Origin: Chitinophagales bacterium
GTDB lineage: Bacteria; Bacteroidota; Bacteroidia; Chitinophagales; Saprospiraceae
NCBI GenBank assembly: GCA_013299105.1
Contig: JAAFJY010000010.1
Location: 124,001 to 188,000, forward strand
DNA length: 64,000 nucleotides
Direction: 5' to 3'
The position numbers and the translations under genes were made by a program. Below the pieces are notes generated by a model. It did no database searches, had not been told where the DNA came from, and worked only from the letters and a program-made list of their open reading frames with translations. Shown one piece after another: positions 46,209 to 54,180 of the stretch (the stretch's first letter is position 1; the number at the start of each line of letters is the position of its first letter).

Positions 46209-46370
46209 GAGTGTGTTTAAATATTGGAGGTTTAGTCAGAAAACGAGGCAAATTTTGACTAATCAAGGCGGGAAAAGCGGAGTTATGCAGCGCATAATGA
46301 GCATTTTCCTAACGAAGAGTGGTCGAAATTGGTCCGTTTTATGGCAAACAAAAAATTTAAAACATACTCT
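46208..46370. mobile_element. 163-bp MITE-like element after the DUF4920 gene
   Basis: Left end AGAGTGTGTTTAAA (46208-46221) and right end TTTAAAACATACTCT (46356-46370) are inverted with few mismatches. Its first base is the last base of the DUF4920 stop codon. The interior has small dyads and no accepted gene; a 65-codon open frame across it is not gene-like. A solo end occurs at 43287-43300. Confidence 0.55.
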
Positions 46371-46386
46371 AAGAAAGATTTTTTAG

Positions 46387-46454
46387 AAAAGAGGGGCACA
46401 AACGAAATTTATGCATTATATTAGCATTAACTATTTTGTTCGTGCCCCTTTTTA
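46387..46454 (+). terminator. Long hairpin before the HD-domain gene
   Basis: AGGGGCAC (46392-46399) pairs with GTGCCCCT (46442-46449); the stem continues with CAAACGAAA against TTTTGTTCG with mismatches, and a T-run follows. It could end the DUF4920 transcript. It is 20 bp before the HD gene start, so it may also act in that gene's leader. Confidence 0.55.
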
Positions 46455-46474
46455 CAACCACAGCCTGCTGTTAA

Positions 46475-47065
46475 ATGAATTTTCAGGCCGCTAAAATATT
46501 CATCATCAATTGGCTGAATAGTGATCTTTCGCCAATGCTCAGCTATCATGGTTTGCACCACACCCTGGATGTACTAGAGGTGACGGACGAACTATGCGAA
46601 ATGGAAGGCATTGATGAAGAAAATGCAACCCTTTTGCGCACAGCGGCGCTCTTTCACGATTCGGGGTTTTTGATCAATAACAAAGAGCATGAGTTGCTCG
46701 GATGTCAAATCGTGCGCGAAAAACTCCCGGATTTTGGCTACAGTCATGAGCAAATTGAAAAAATTTGCGGCATGATCATGGCCACCAAAATCCCCCAAAG
46801 CCCCAAAAACCACCTCGAACAAATACTTTGCGACGCCGACCTGGACTACCTGGGCCGCGACGATTTTTACCGCATCGGCGAAACCCTGTTCCACGAGCTA
46901 AAATCTTACCACGTCTTACAAGACGAAAAAGTCTGGAACCGCATCCAAGTCGGCTTCCTTGAAAACCACCGCTTTTTTACCAAAACCAATGTGGCCCGCC
47001 GCAACCCCAAAAAGGGCCAGCATCTTTCACACCTCAAGGCTTTGGTATCAACTTACGAGGAGTAG
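46475..47065 (+). CDS. HD-domain phosphohydrolase
   Basis: 196 aa. Conserved HD-superfamily text: YHGLHHTLDVLEVTDELCEMEG (first metal His pair), LRTAALFHDSGF (the HD doublet), HELLGCQIVREKLPDFGYSHEQIEKICGMIMATKI, and CDADLDYLGRDDFYRIGETLF (distal Asp). Enzymes of this kind hydrolyse nucleotides or cyclic dinucleotides with a divalent metal. The closest relatives I know are annotated only as HD-domain proteins. Cytoplasmic; normal length for a single HD domain. It follows a hairpin and is followed by an inverted repeat pair. Confidence 0.85.
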   Translation: MNFQAAKIFIINWLNSDLSPMLSYHGLHHTLDVLEVTDELCEMEGIDEENATLLRTAALFHDSGFLINNKEHELLGCQIVREKLPDFGYSHEQIEKICGMIMATKIPQSPKNHLEQILCDADLDYLGRDDFYRIGETLFHELKSYHVLQDEKVWNRIQVGFLENHRFFTKTNVARRNPKKGQHLSHLKALVSTYEE

Positions 47066-47072
47066 CATTTGT

Positions 47073-47195
47073 AGTTGAATGTTTAGGGTTGAAATGTTGA
47101 AGAGATGGGCCTGGTCATCGGCTTGATCTCTAAATTCTTTTTTGCATCTTTATCCCCAGTCGGAGCCCCCCTTCCAACCCTTCAATACGTCAACT
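47073..47195. repeat. Inverted pair of GTTGAAR arrays
   Basis: GTTGAATGTTTAGGGTTGAA-type units (47073-47103) start 8 bp after the HD gene's stop; an inverted array (CCAACCCTTCAATACGTCAAC, 47174-47194) ends 16 bp before the next start. It brackets the HD and serine hydrolase genes' gap. Confidence 0.7.
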
Positions 47196-47210
47196 TTTTA
47201 ACCAAAAACA

Positions 47211-48278
47211 ATGCGCCTACTCGCCTTACTCATCTGCTGCCTGCCACACTTGCTATTGGCCCAAGGCAAGCTCGCCCGCCTGCAAGAACGCCTCGATTCC
47301 TTTTTGTACAGCGCCATCCAGCCCGGCGCTCCGGGCGGCAGTTTCTTGATTTTACAAGGAAAAAAGACTTTGTACAAGCGCTCTTTGGGTTACGCCGACC
47401 TGCGAGCCCGCAAAAAATTCAGCGATCGTACGGTCGCCAACACTGGCTCGATTACCAAAACGATGGTAGCCTATGGCATCCTCTTGCTCGAAAAACAAGG
47501 CAAACTCTCGATTGACGACCCTATTCTGAAGTATTTCCCCGATTTTGATCGGCCCAATGTGGTGGAAAAAATCACGATCCGGCACTTGCTAACCCATACT
47601 TCGGGACTGCCCGACAACCGCATGGTCAGCAACAATCCAGTTTTTTACCTTACTGCCGACGATGCCCAAAACTTTGCGCCGCTGAAGAAAACCCAAGCTT
47701 TGAAATTCGAGCCGGGCACCCGCTGGGAATATTCCAATCCTGCTTTTAACGGCCTGGCCCTGGTCATCGAAAGACTCAGTGGCATGAAATGGCAGCGTTT
47801 TATCCAGGAAAAAATCTTCAAACCCGCTGGCATGAAAAGCAGCGTGATCACCGATGGGGCGTTCCCAGACCGTGGGGTGGCGCATGGCTATGAATTGAAG
47901 GGGCAGGAATACCATGAATTGGATTACGGCGAAGAGCCCACCTTTTGCGCCAGTGGTAATGGTGGCATCTGGTGCTCAATCCGCGATTTGCAGGCTTACC
48001 TAAATGCCCTTAAAACCTGCGCCTTCGCAGATTGTGAGCTGATCAAAAAATCACAAACGGTATGGCAACCGCAAGCTTGGACCGATCTCAAAGCGCCTTT
48101 CATGGGCTATTCCTGGTTCATCACCCCGGAGAGCATCGGACACACGGGCAGCCAAGGTGGCTTTCGGGCTCACCTGGTGTGGTATCCGCAAAAGGATTTG
48201 GCTTTGATCTGGTTGTCGAACAATTCGGAGTTTTATTCAGATAAGATTTTGAAGGTATTGAAGGAGGAAGGGTTTTAA
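47211..48278 (+). CDS. Exported serine hydrolase of the beta-lactamase / class C family
   Basis: 355 aa with signal peptide MRLLALLICCLPHLLLAQ. The three class C motifs are present: SITK (in NTGSITKTM), YSN (in WEYSNPAFNG) and HTG (in GHTGSQGG). Proteins of this family include peptidases, esterases and beta-lactamases; which of these it is cannot be told, but the HTG in place of KTG argues against a true lactamase. It likely acts in the periplasm. Its stop overlaps by 4 bp with that of the convergent radical SAM pseudogene. Confidence 0.88.
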   Translation: MRLLALLICCLPHLLLAQGKLARLQERLDSFLYSAIQPGAPGGSFLILQGKKTLYKRSLGYADLRARKKFSDRTVANTGSITKTMVAYGILLLEKQGKLSIDDPILKYFPDFDRPNVVEKITIRHLLTHTSGLPDNRMVSNNPVFYLTADDAQNFAPLKKTQALKFEPGTRWEYSNPAFNGLALVIERLSGMKWQRFIQEKIFKPAGMKSSVITDGAFPDRGVAHGYELKGQEYHELDYGEEPTFCASGNGGIWCSIRDLQAYLNALKTCAFADCELIKKSQTVWQPQAWTDLKAPFMGYSWFITPESIGHTGSQGGFRAHLVWYPQKDLALIWLSNNSEFYSDKILKVLKEEGF

Positions 48279-49335
48279 AACAAGCTCAACTGCCCGGTCT
48301 TGAACTGTTCGTGCAGCTCAAGGTTGTAAGCTGGCATTTTCTGGTCCTTGAAATACAGTTTTTTGGCCAATTGGTATTGCTGGGCAATGATGTCGGCAAT
48401 TTTCCCTTCACCCTTCATGCGGATGCCACTGCGGCTGTCATTGAGTTGGCCGCCGTGGCAATCTTTGATGCGATTCAGCGTGCGCTCGGCGCGGTCGGGC
48501 AGGGCCTTGCGGATCCAGTCTTCAAAAATGGGTCCTACATCTCCGTTTAGTCTGACGATCTGGTAGCAGATGGCTTGGGCACCATTTTTGGCTGCTCGTT
48601 CAGCCAAGCCTAGCAATTCGGGGTCATTCAAGCCGGGAATCATCGGTGCCAACATGGCCATAGCCGGAATGCCGTTCTCACTAAGTGTTTTAAGGGTTTT
48701 GAAGCGGCTGTTGACCGAAGCTGTGCGGGGTTCAGAACCCGGCGCAAGTCTTCGTCTTGGGTGGTGATCGAGATGGCTACATGTACCAGGTTTTCGCTGG
48801 CCAGTTTTTTCAACAAGTCCAGGTCCCTTAAAATCAAACTGTTTTTGGTGATGATGCCCACCGGATGGCGGTATTTCCACAAAATTTCCAAAATGGAGCG
48901 GGTGATGCGAAACTCGCGCTCGGCGGGTTGATAACAATCCGTGTTGCCCGCCAACATGATGGGAATGGCTTTCCAAGAAGGCTTACGGATCGTGTCCTGG
49001 AGAATTTGTGGTACATTTTTTTTGACCAAAATTTTCTGTTCAAAATCCATGCCTGCACTATAACCCCAATAAGTGTGGGTGTTGCGGGCGTAACAGTAAA
49101 TGCAGCCGTGCTCACACCCTTGGTAGGGATTCAATGAAAAACCCATGCCTATGTCCTCGCTTTCCACTTTGTTCAGGATGGTTTTGGGAAAAGTAGGGAT
49201 GTACTCGGTAGGGACTTGTAGGCTTTCCTCCCAGTCTTCGAGAGGTATGGGCATCTCATCACCCCGGACCTTGTGAAAAGGATTGGGCGTATTGATTTGG
49301 GCTCCCCGGCCTTTGAAATAGGGTGTGTTTGACAT
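48275..49335 (-). pseudogene. PA0069-type radical SAM protein, disrupted by a one-base frameshift
   Basis: The N-terminal part from the ATG at 49335 (MSNTPYFKGRGAQINTPNPF) reads through the 4Fe-4S motif C-E-H-G-C-I-Y-C-Y and ITTQDEDLRRVLNP. It then leaves frame near 48730. The remainder continues in another frame with PRTASVNSRFKTLKTLSENGIPAMAMLAPMIPGLND to the stop at 48275. Adding one base near 48730 would restore the expected RRVLEPRTAS. The family (with KxE-type GRGAQxNxxN opening and the CxxxCxxC motif) is common and usually ~350 aa. The break lies in a near-palindrome (GGGTTC-A-GAACCC), so replication slippage or an assembly error are both possible. Confidence 0.85.
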
Positions 49336-49436
49336 TTTTTTGTATGATTCGAGAATAAAAATACAAAAAATGTTTTTAAAAAGCAAGCTTGAATGCCCTT
49401 TTGAAGATTTTCTAGCACGAAAAGCTGCAATAGCTT

Positions 49437-49689
49437 ATATTCTGAAAACTTCGGAGATGTTTCTATCGCTGAGAATTTTGTGATTCTTATGGTGAACATG
49501 AAGCGTTCATGACCGCGAAGCGGGCCAATTCTGAAAATTCTTTCAAATTCTGGTTTAGAAAAAATTGGTCAACGCCACGCAAGAAATTCTGTAATTCTGA
49601 AAATTCTGGTTTAAACAAAAATTCTGGTTTAGACAAAAAATGTCACCCTTGATTGTTGCGACAGCCTTTCTCCGAAGTTTTCAGTATAT
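49437..49689. mobile_element. MITE-like element with 21-bp terminal inverted repeats
   Basis: The left end (49437-49457, containing CTGAAAACTTCGGAGA) and right end (49669-49689, containing TCTCCGAAGTTTTCAG) are inverted over 21 bp with one mismatch. The interior has repeated AATTCTGGTTTAAAC-type and AATTCTGAAAATTCT units and no gene. It fills most of the 381-bp gap between the radical SAM pseudogene and the FGE-like gene. A solo end is at 14959-14977. Confidence 0.65.
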
Positions 49690-49716
49690 TTGAATACACC
49701 TAAAACCTGATTCCCT

Positions 49717-50589
49717 ATGCTTTACTTTCTCTGGTGGCTGCTATGCCTAAACAACGATACAAAACCCAATGCCAACCAAACAGGCAATTTTCTACCACTC
49801 GACAACATGGTACAAATCCCGGCTGGGAAATTCACGATGGGTTCAAACAACGCGGAGCTTGACGAGCAACCCGCTCACGAACTAAGCATCTCCTCTTTTT
49901 ACCTCTGCAAATACGAAGTGACGGTTGCGGAATTCAAAACCTTTGTAGAGGCCAGCGGCTACCAAACGGATGCCGAAAAAACAGGTGGGACTGAAACCTG
50001 GAAAATGGACCACAATGGTTTTGAGCGCCCCAATAGCGATCAACAGCACCCCGTGATGCATGTGAGTTGGAACGACGCAATGGCCTACTGCAAGTGGTTG
50101 TCGCAAAAAACGGGTAAAACCTACCGCCTCCCCACCGAGGCCGAGTGGGAATATGTAGCGGGCAATGGAGCCAAACATACCAAGTACGATTGGGGCAATG
50201 GCGCACCGATTGGCAAAAAAGGTGGGAGCATTGCCGATGAGCAAGGTGCGGCCCAGTTTGGTTGGACCCAAGCCGATTACATGATTTTCCTGGGTTACAA
50301 AGATGGTTACGAGGCCAGTGCCCCGGTCGGAAGTTTCAGCCCCAATGAGTTGGGGATCTGCGACCTGAGCGGCAACCTCAGCGAATGGTGCCAGGATTGG
50401 TACAGTGAAAGTTACTACCCAAGCAGCCCGGCCTCTAACCCCAAAGGCCCGACCAAGGGCAGTGAAAAAGTAATTAGAGGTGGCTCTTGGGGCACCGCCC
50501 CTGCGGATACCGAAGTACACAAGCGCGATTCGGGCGAACCTGGTCGGCGAGGTGGCAGCCTGGGTTTCCGGGTAGCGCGGGACTTGTGA
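49717..50589 (+). CDS. Formylglycine-generating-enzyme (SUMF1) domain protein
   Basis: 290 aa, the FGE-sulfatase domain spanning ~30-288: MVQIPAGKFTMGSN, YEVTVAEFKTFVEASGY, HPVMHVSWNDAMAYCKWLSQKTGKTYRLPTEAEWEYVAG, NELGICDLSGNLSEWCQDWY, VIRGGSW and SLGFRVARD. The pair of C-terminal Cys that bind copper in true FGEs is not seen in the HKRDSGEPGRRGGSLGFRV stretch, so sulfatase activation is unlikely. Most bacterial proteins of this class have other or unknown roles. The N-terminus (MLYFLWWLLCLNND) is short and hydrophobic; export is possible but weakly supported. Confidence 0.85.
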   Translation: MLYFLWWLLCLNNDTKPNANQTGNFLPLDNMVQIPAGKFTMGSNNAELDEQPAHELSISSFYLCKYEVTVAEFKTFVEASGYQTDAEKTGGTETWKMDHNGFERPNSDQQHPVMHVSWNDAMAYCKWLSQKTGKTYRLPTEAEWEYVAGNGAKHTKYDWGNGAPIGKKGGSIADEQGAAQFGWTQADYMIFLGYKDGYEASAPVGSFSPNELGICDLSGNLSEWCQDWYSESYYPSSPASNPKGPTKGSEKVIRGGSWGTAPADTEVHKRDSGEPGRRGGSLGFRVARDL

Positions 50590-50770
50590 GGTTTGCCAGT
50601 TTTTGCCCTTAATCGACAAAAGTCAACTTCCTGTCTTCAAGGCTTTTGTAGCAGTAGTTTTTTGTGCTAGTTTGCTGGTGAAACTATGTTTTCGAGTATT
50701 ATGTTTTTCGAGTACTATTGAAGTGGAGAACTCTTTTTTAGTTGAATAAAAGAGGGTTTCAGTTGGCCCT

Positions 50771-50807
50771 TCTTTTCAACTTTTCAACGCTTCAACTTTT
50801 CAACTTT
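50771..50807 (-). repeat. GTTGAAAAG array directly before the sortilin-like gene
   Basis: Four TTTTCAAC / CTTCAAC units end seven bases before the ATG at 50814. The coding frame is open through the array upstream (it would read as Phe/Leu/Asn/Ser-rich text), but that extension is not protein-like. Confidence 0.75.
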
Positions 50808-50813
50808 AAACAC

Positions 50814-53800
50814 ATGAAAGCCAAATTTAACCTGCTTTTGCTCCTGCTTTGTATGGGCAGCTTGTCTTTTATACAAGCCCAAAGCGCACCTGGAGAATCC
50901 ATTCTACAAAAACTCAAATGGCGGGCCATCGGTCCGGCCAACATGGGAGGGCGAGTCACCGACATTGACGGTCTACCTGGCGATCCCAGCACTTTTTACG
51001 TATCTGCCGCCGACGGTGGAGTGTTCAAAACGACGAATGGTGGGGTCAGTTTTGAAGCCCTTTTTACCAAGCAAAGCGTTTATGGCGTAGGGGCCTTAAC
51101 AATCAGCCCATCCGACCCTGAAGTGCTGTGGTTGGGCAGCGGCGAAGGAGATCCGCGAAACTCGGTTGGCTATGGCAATGGGGTTTACCGCAGTACCGAT
51201 GGCGGCAAAACCTGGACCCACTTGGGCCTGGCGGGTACCGATCGCATCAAGCGCATCGTGGTACACCCCACCAATCCAGATGTAGCCTGCGCCTGTGCCT
51301 TGGGCCGCGAATGGGGCTCGAATGCCGAACGCGGCGTTTTTCGTACCACCGACGGGGGCAAAACCTGGGAAAAAACCCTCTACCTGGACGAAAGTACGGG
51401 CTGCTCCGACATTGTGATGGATCCGACCAACCCCCGCATCCTGTATGCAGGCATGTGGACTTTCCTGCGCAAACCCTGGCGATTCGACGAAGGCGGCAAA
51501 AACACTGCGGTGTACCGCTCAATGGATGGCGGCAAAACCTGGGCCAAAATCATTAAGGGCCTGCCCGAAAAACCCATGGCCCGCATCGGTCTGGCCATCG
51601 CTGAAAGCCAGCCCGCTACCATCTACATGATCACCGAATACCCCAACACCAGCGGCACCCTGTTTCGCTCGGACGATCGGGGCGAAAACTGGCGCTTGGT
51701 GAACAAAGACCCGGAGATCAATTTCCGGCCTTTTTACTATTCCGACATCCGCGTGGATCCTACCAATCCTGAAATTGTGTACTCCCTGGCTGGCGGCTTG
51801 TACAAGTCGAGCGATGGCGGCAAAACCTTCAAAACCATCGCCGATGATGTGCATGGCGACCACCAGTCTTTGTGGATTGACCCCAAAAACCCCAAGCGCA
51901 TCCTGAGCGGCAGCGATGGGGGCTTTCAAGTTTCCTGGGACGAAGGAGCTACTTTCGACATCATCAACAACGTAGAGCTTTCGCAGTACTACCAGATTTT
52001 TGTGGACAACCAATCGCCTTACCTGGTTTACGGTGGTTTCCAGGACAATGGCACCTGGGTAGGCCCCAGCAACTCCCTGCATTCGGCGGGTATTCTCAAG
52101 CGCCACTGGAAGCAACTGGCGGGTGGCGATGGCTATTATGCCGTGCCTGTGCCCGGCAGCGAGCACGAAATTTACGCCAACCTGCAAGGTGGAGTGATTT
52201 TTCATGTGAACACCAAAACTGGCGCGGTGCGCAACATTCACCCTTACCCCAACAAAACTGGCTCGGCGGGCGACGCCATTGCTGACCACAAGTACCGCTT
52301 CAACTGGGATTCACCCATTTTGGTCTCGCCCCACGATGGCAACGTGGTCTTTACTGGGGGGAATGTGCTGTTCAAATCCAGCGACCGTGGGAATAGCTGG
52401 GAGGTCATCAGCCCCGATTTGAGCACCAATGACAAGAGCAAGCAACAAAGCTCCGGCGGCGAAATTTACCAGGACAATACCGCTGCAGAATTCCACTGTA
52501 CCATCCTCAGCATCGCCGAGTCGCCCCTGGAGAAAGGTGTGATTTGGTGCGGCACCGATGATGGAAACGTGCAAATCACCCGCGATGGCGGCAAAACCTG
52601 GGCCAACGTGAAAAACAACATCACGGGCCTACCCACATTCGCGTGGGTGGGCAAAATTCACGCCTCCGAGCACGCCGCTGGCACTGCTTTTGTAGCTGTC
52701 GATCAGCACCGCATGGACGACTACCGCGCACACGGCTTCATGACCACCGACTACGGCAAAACCTGGACCAAAATCAGTACGGGTTTGCCCCAAAACGATT
52801 GGTTGTATGTGATTCGACAAGACCCTAAAAATCCTGACCTCTTGTACGCAGGCATGGAGCATGGCATTTATGCCTCTTGGGACAAGGGCAAAACATGGGC
52901 CAAAATCAATGGCGATTTACCCCCCGTTTCGGTGCGCGACTTGCGGGTGCAAGCCCGCGATGGCGACCTGATCGTAGGCACCCATGGACGGGGAGCCTGG
53001 ATCATGGACGACATCAGCGCCTTGCAAAACTGGAAAAATGTAGCGGGCAAAACGACTTACCTATTCGACCCACGCCCTGCTACCCGTTGGCAATATTACA
53101 ACTTGATTGAGGACCAGGGCAACCGCGAATACGCTGCGAAAAACCCTGCTCCAGGCGCTTACTTCAATTTTTATGTGCCCAACGATGCAAAAGGTGCTGT
53201 AAAAGTGACGATCAGCGATGCCGCAGGTAAGCTCGTCCGCGAAATCAGCGATACCACCATCAAGGCGGGTATTAACCGTATCATATGGGACTTGCGCGGG
53301 GAGGAAGGCGTGAAACTCAACACAGCTACCCGTGGTTGGGGCTCCGGCTCGATCCGCCCTTGGGTGATGCCTGGTACCTATAATGTAAGCGTGAAAATTG
53401 GCGACCAAGAGCTGAAAAGCAAGGTGACAGTAAATGGCGACAGCCGCACGGGCATGAGTGCTGCCGATTACCAAACCCAGTACAATGCAGTGGTAGATTT
53501 GCAAGGCTTGCAATCAGAAACCAATAAACTGCTGAACAATACCGAGCAAATGGTGGCCCAACTCAAGGGCTTAGCGGACAAGGTAAAATTCAATGGCGGC
53601 AGCGAACCAAGCGCCGAAACCAAAGCTGCGTTGGATGCCATCGGCAAAGCCCAAAAAGCCATTGAAGCCCTGCGCGATACCTGGCGCAGACCTCCGCCCG
53701 CTATGAGTTATCGCCAAAAACCGCAGTTGCGCGAAGAAATCCGCAGCCTGATGAGTGCGATCAATGAGGTGCAGGCAAAACCGACGGTACCTCAGTTGGC

Positions 53801-53930
53801 CCGCATCGAAGAATTGCGCGAAGAAGTTGCGCAAGCGAAGCGAGCCCTGGCCAAAGCCATCAGCGAGCAAGTAGAGCCGCTGAACAAGCAATACGCCGCT
53901 TTGCCCGTGATTTCGACTGGGGAAAAGTGA
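50814..53930 (+). CDS. Secreted sortilin/VPS10-like BNR-repeat propeller protein
   Basis: 1038 aa from the ATG at 50814 (signal peptide MKAKFNLLLLLLCMGSLSFIQAQ); a start 72 bp upstream only adds translated repeat sequence. Residues ~30-760 are a large propeller of the sortilin/BNR kind, with repeated S/T-x-DGGKTW or DRGENW Asp-box motifs (DGGKTWTHLG, DGGKTWEKTL, DDRGENWRLV, DKGKTWAKIN). A beta domain (~775-900) and a coiled-coil/helical tail (~905-1020) follow. Proteins of this family are common in Bacteroidota and labelled glycosyl hydrolase, but no catalytic pair is evident and the role may be binding. No T9SS domain is seen. Downstream is a composite repeat element. Confidence 0.88.
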   Translation: MKAKFNLLLLLLCMGSLSFIQAQSAPGESILQKLKWRAIGPANMGGRVTDIDGLPGDPSTFYVSAADGGVFKTTNGGVSFEALFTKQSVYGVGALTISPSDPEVLWLGSGEGDPRNSVGYGNGVYRSTDGGKTWTHLGLAGTDRIKRIVVHPTNPDVACACALGREWGSNAERGVFRTTDGGKTWEKTLYLDESTGCSDIVMDPTNPRILYAGMWTFLRKPWRFDEGGKNTAVYRSMDGGKTWAKIIKGLPEKPMARIGLAIAESQPATIYMITEYPNTSGTLFRSDDRGENWRLVNKDPEINFRPFYYSDIRVDPTNPEIVYSLAGGLYKSSDGGKTFKTIADDVHGDHQSLWIDPKNPKRILSGSDGGFQVSWDEGATFDIINNVELSQYYQIFVDNQSPYLVYGGFQDNGTWVGPSNSLHSAGILKRHWKQLAGGDGYYAVPVPGSEHEIYANLQGGVIFHVNTKTGAVRNIHPYPNKTGSAGDAIADHKYRFNWDSPILVSPHDGNVVFTGGNVLFKSSDRGNSWEVISPDLSTNDKSKQQSSGGEIYQDNTAAEFHCTILSIAESPLEKGVIWCGTDDGNVQITRDGGKTWANVKNNITGLPTFAWVGKIHASEHAAGTAFVAVDQHRMDDYRAHGFMTTDYGKTWTKISTGLPQNDWLYVIRQDPKNPDLLYAGMEHGIYASWDKGKTWAKINGDLPPVSVRDLRVQARDGDLIVGTHGRGAWIMDDISALQNWKNVAGKTTYLFDPRPATRWQYYNLIEDQGNREYAAKNPAPGAYFNFYVPNDAKGAVKVTISDAAGKLVREISDTTIKAGINRIIWDLRGEEGVKLNTATRGWGSGSIRPWVMPGTYNVSVKIGDQELKSKVTVNGDSRTGMSAADYQTQYNAVVDLQGLQSETNKLLNNTEQMVAQLKGLADKVKFNGGSEPSAETKAALDAIGKAQKAIEALRDTWRRPPPAMSYRQKPQLREEIRSLMSAINEVQAKPTVPQLARIEELREEVAQAKRALAKAISEQVEPLNKQYAALPVISTGEK

Positions 53931-53935
53931 TTTTT

Positions 53936-54180
53936 AGTTGAGGAGTTGAGAAGTTGAGAAGACTGGGCTTCGATTAGGCTTTGAGGTCTTCGAAAACACC
54001 AAACCGTGCAAACGGGTGTTCGGGCATCTTATGATTTTGCCAGCGAGCCCCCACTTCGTAAGTCGTAAGTCGTCACTTGTAAGTCGTAAGTCAAAAAAGA
54101 AAGAGGGGCTATCATCGAATATCAACGACGATAGCCCCCTCTTTTCAACCCTTCAACTTTTCAACCTTTCAACTTCAAAG
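53936..54180 (-). repeat. Composite intergenic repeat, copy 2
   Basis: On the minus strand, in order: a GTTGAAR array (54180-54141) covering the stop codon of the GMC gene; GGGGGCTA; TTACGACT-type short repeats (about 54099-54053); GGGGGCTCGCTGGCAA (54052-54037); a 23-nt spacer; GTTTGCACGGTTT (54013-54001). A GTTGAG array (53936-53962) at the left end faces the other array and starts 5 bp past the sortilin-like gene's stop. Same order as the element at 4963-5150. Confidence 0.8.

Noticed and set aside
46189-46386. 65-codon open frame after the DUF4920 gene
   Set aside because: It crosses the MITE-like element and starts inside the DUF4920 gene; not protein-like.
50742-50813. N-terminal extension of the sortilin-like protein
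   Set aside because: The text is translation of the CTTCAAC array; the ATG at 50814 opens a clean signal peptide.
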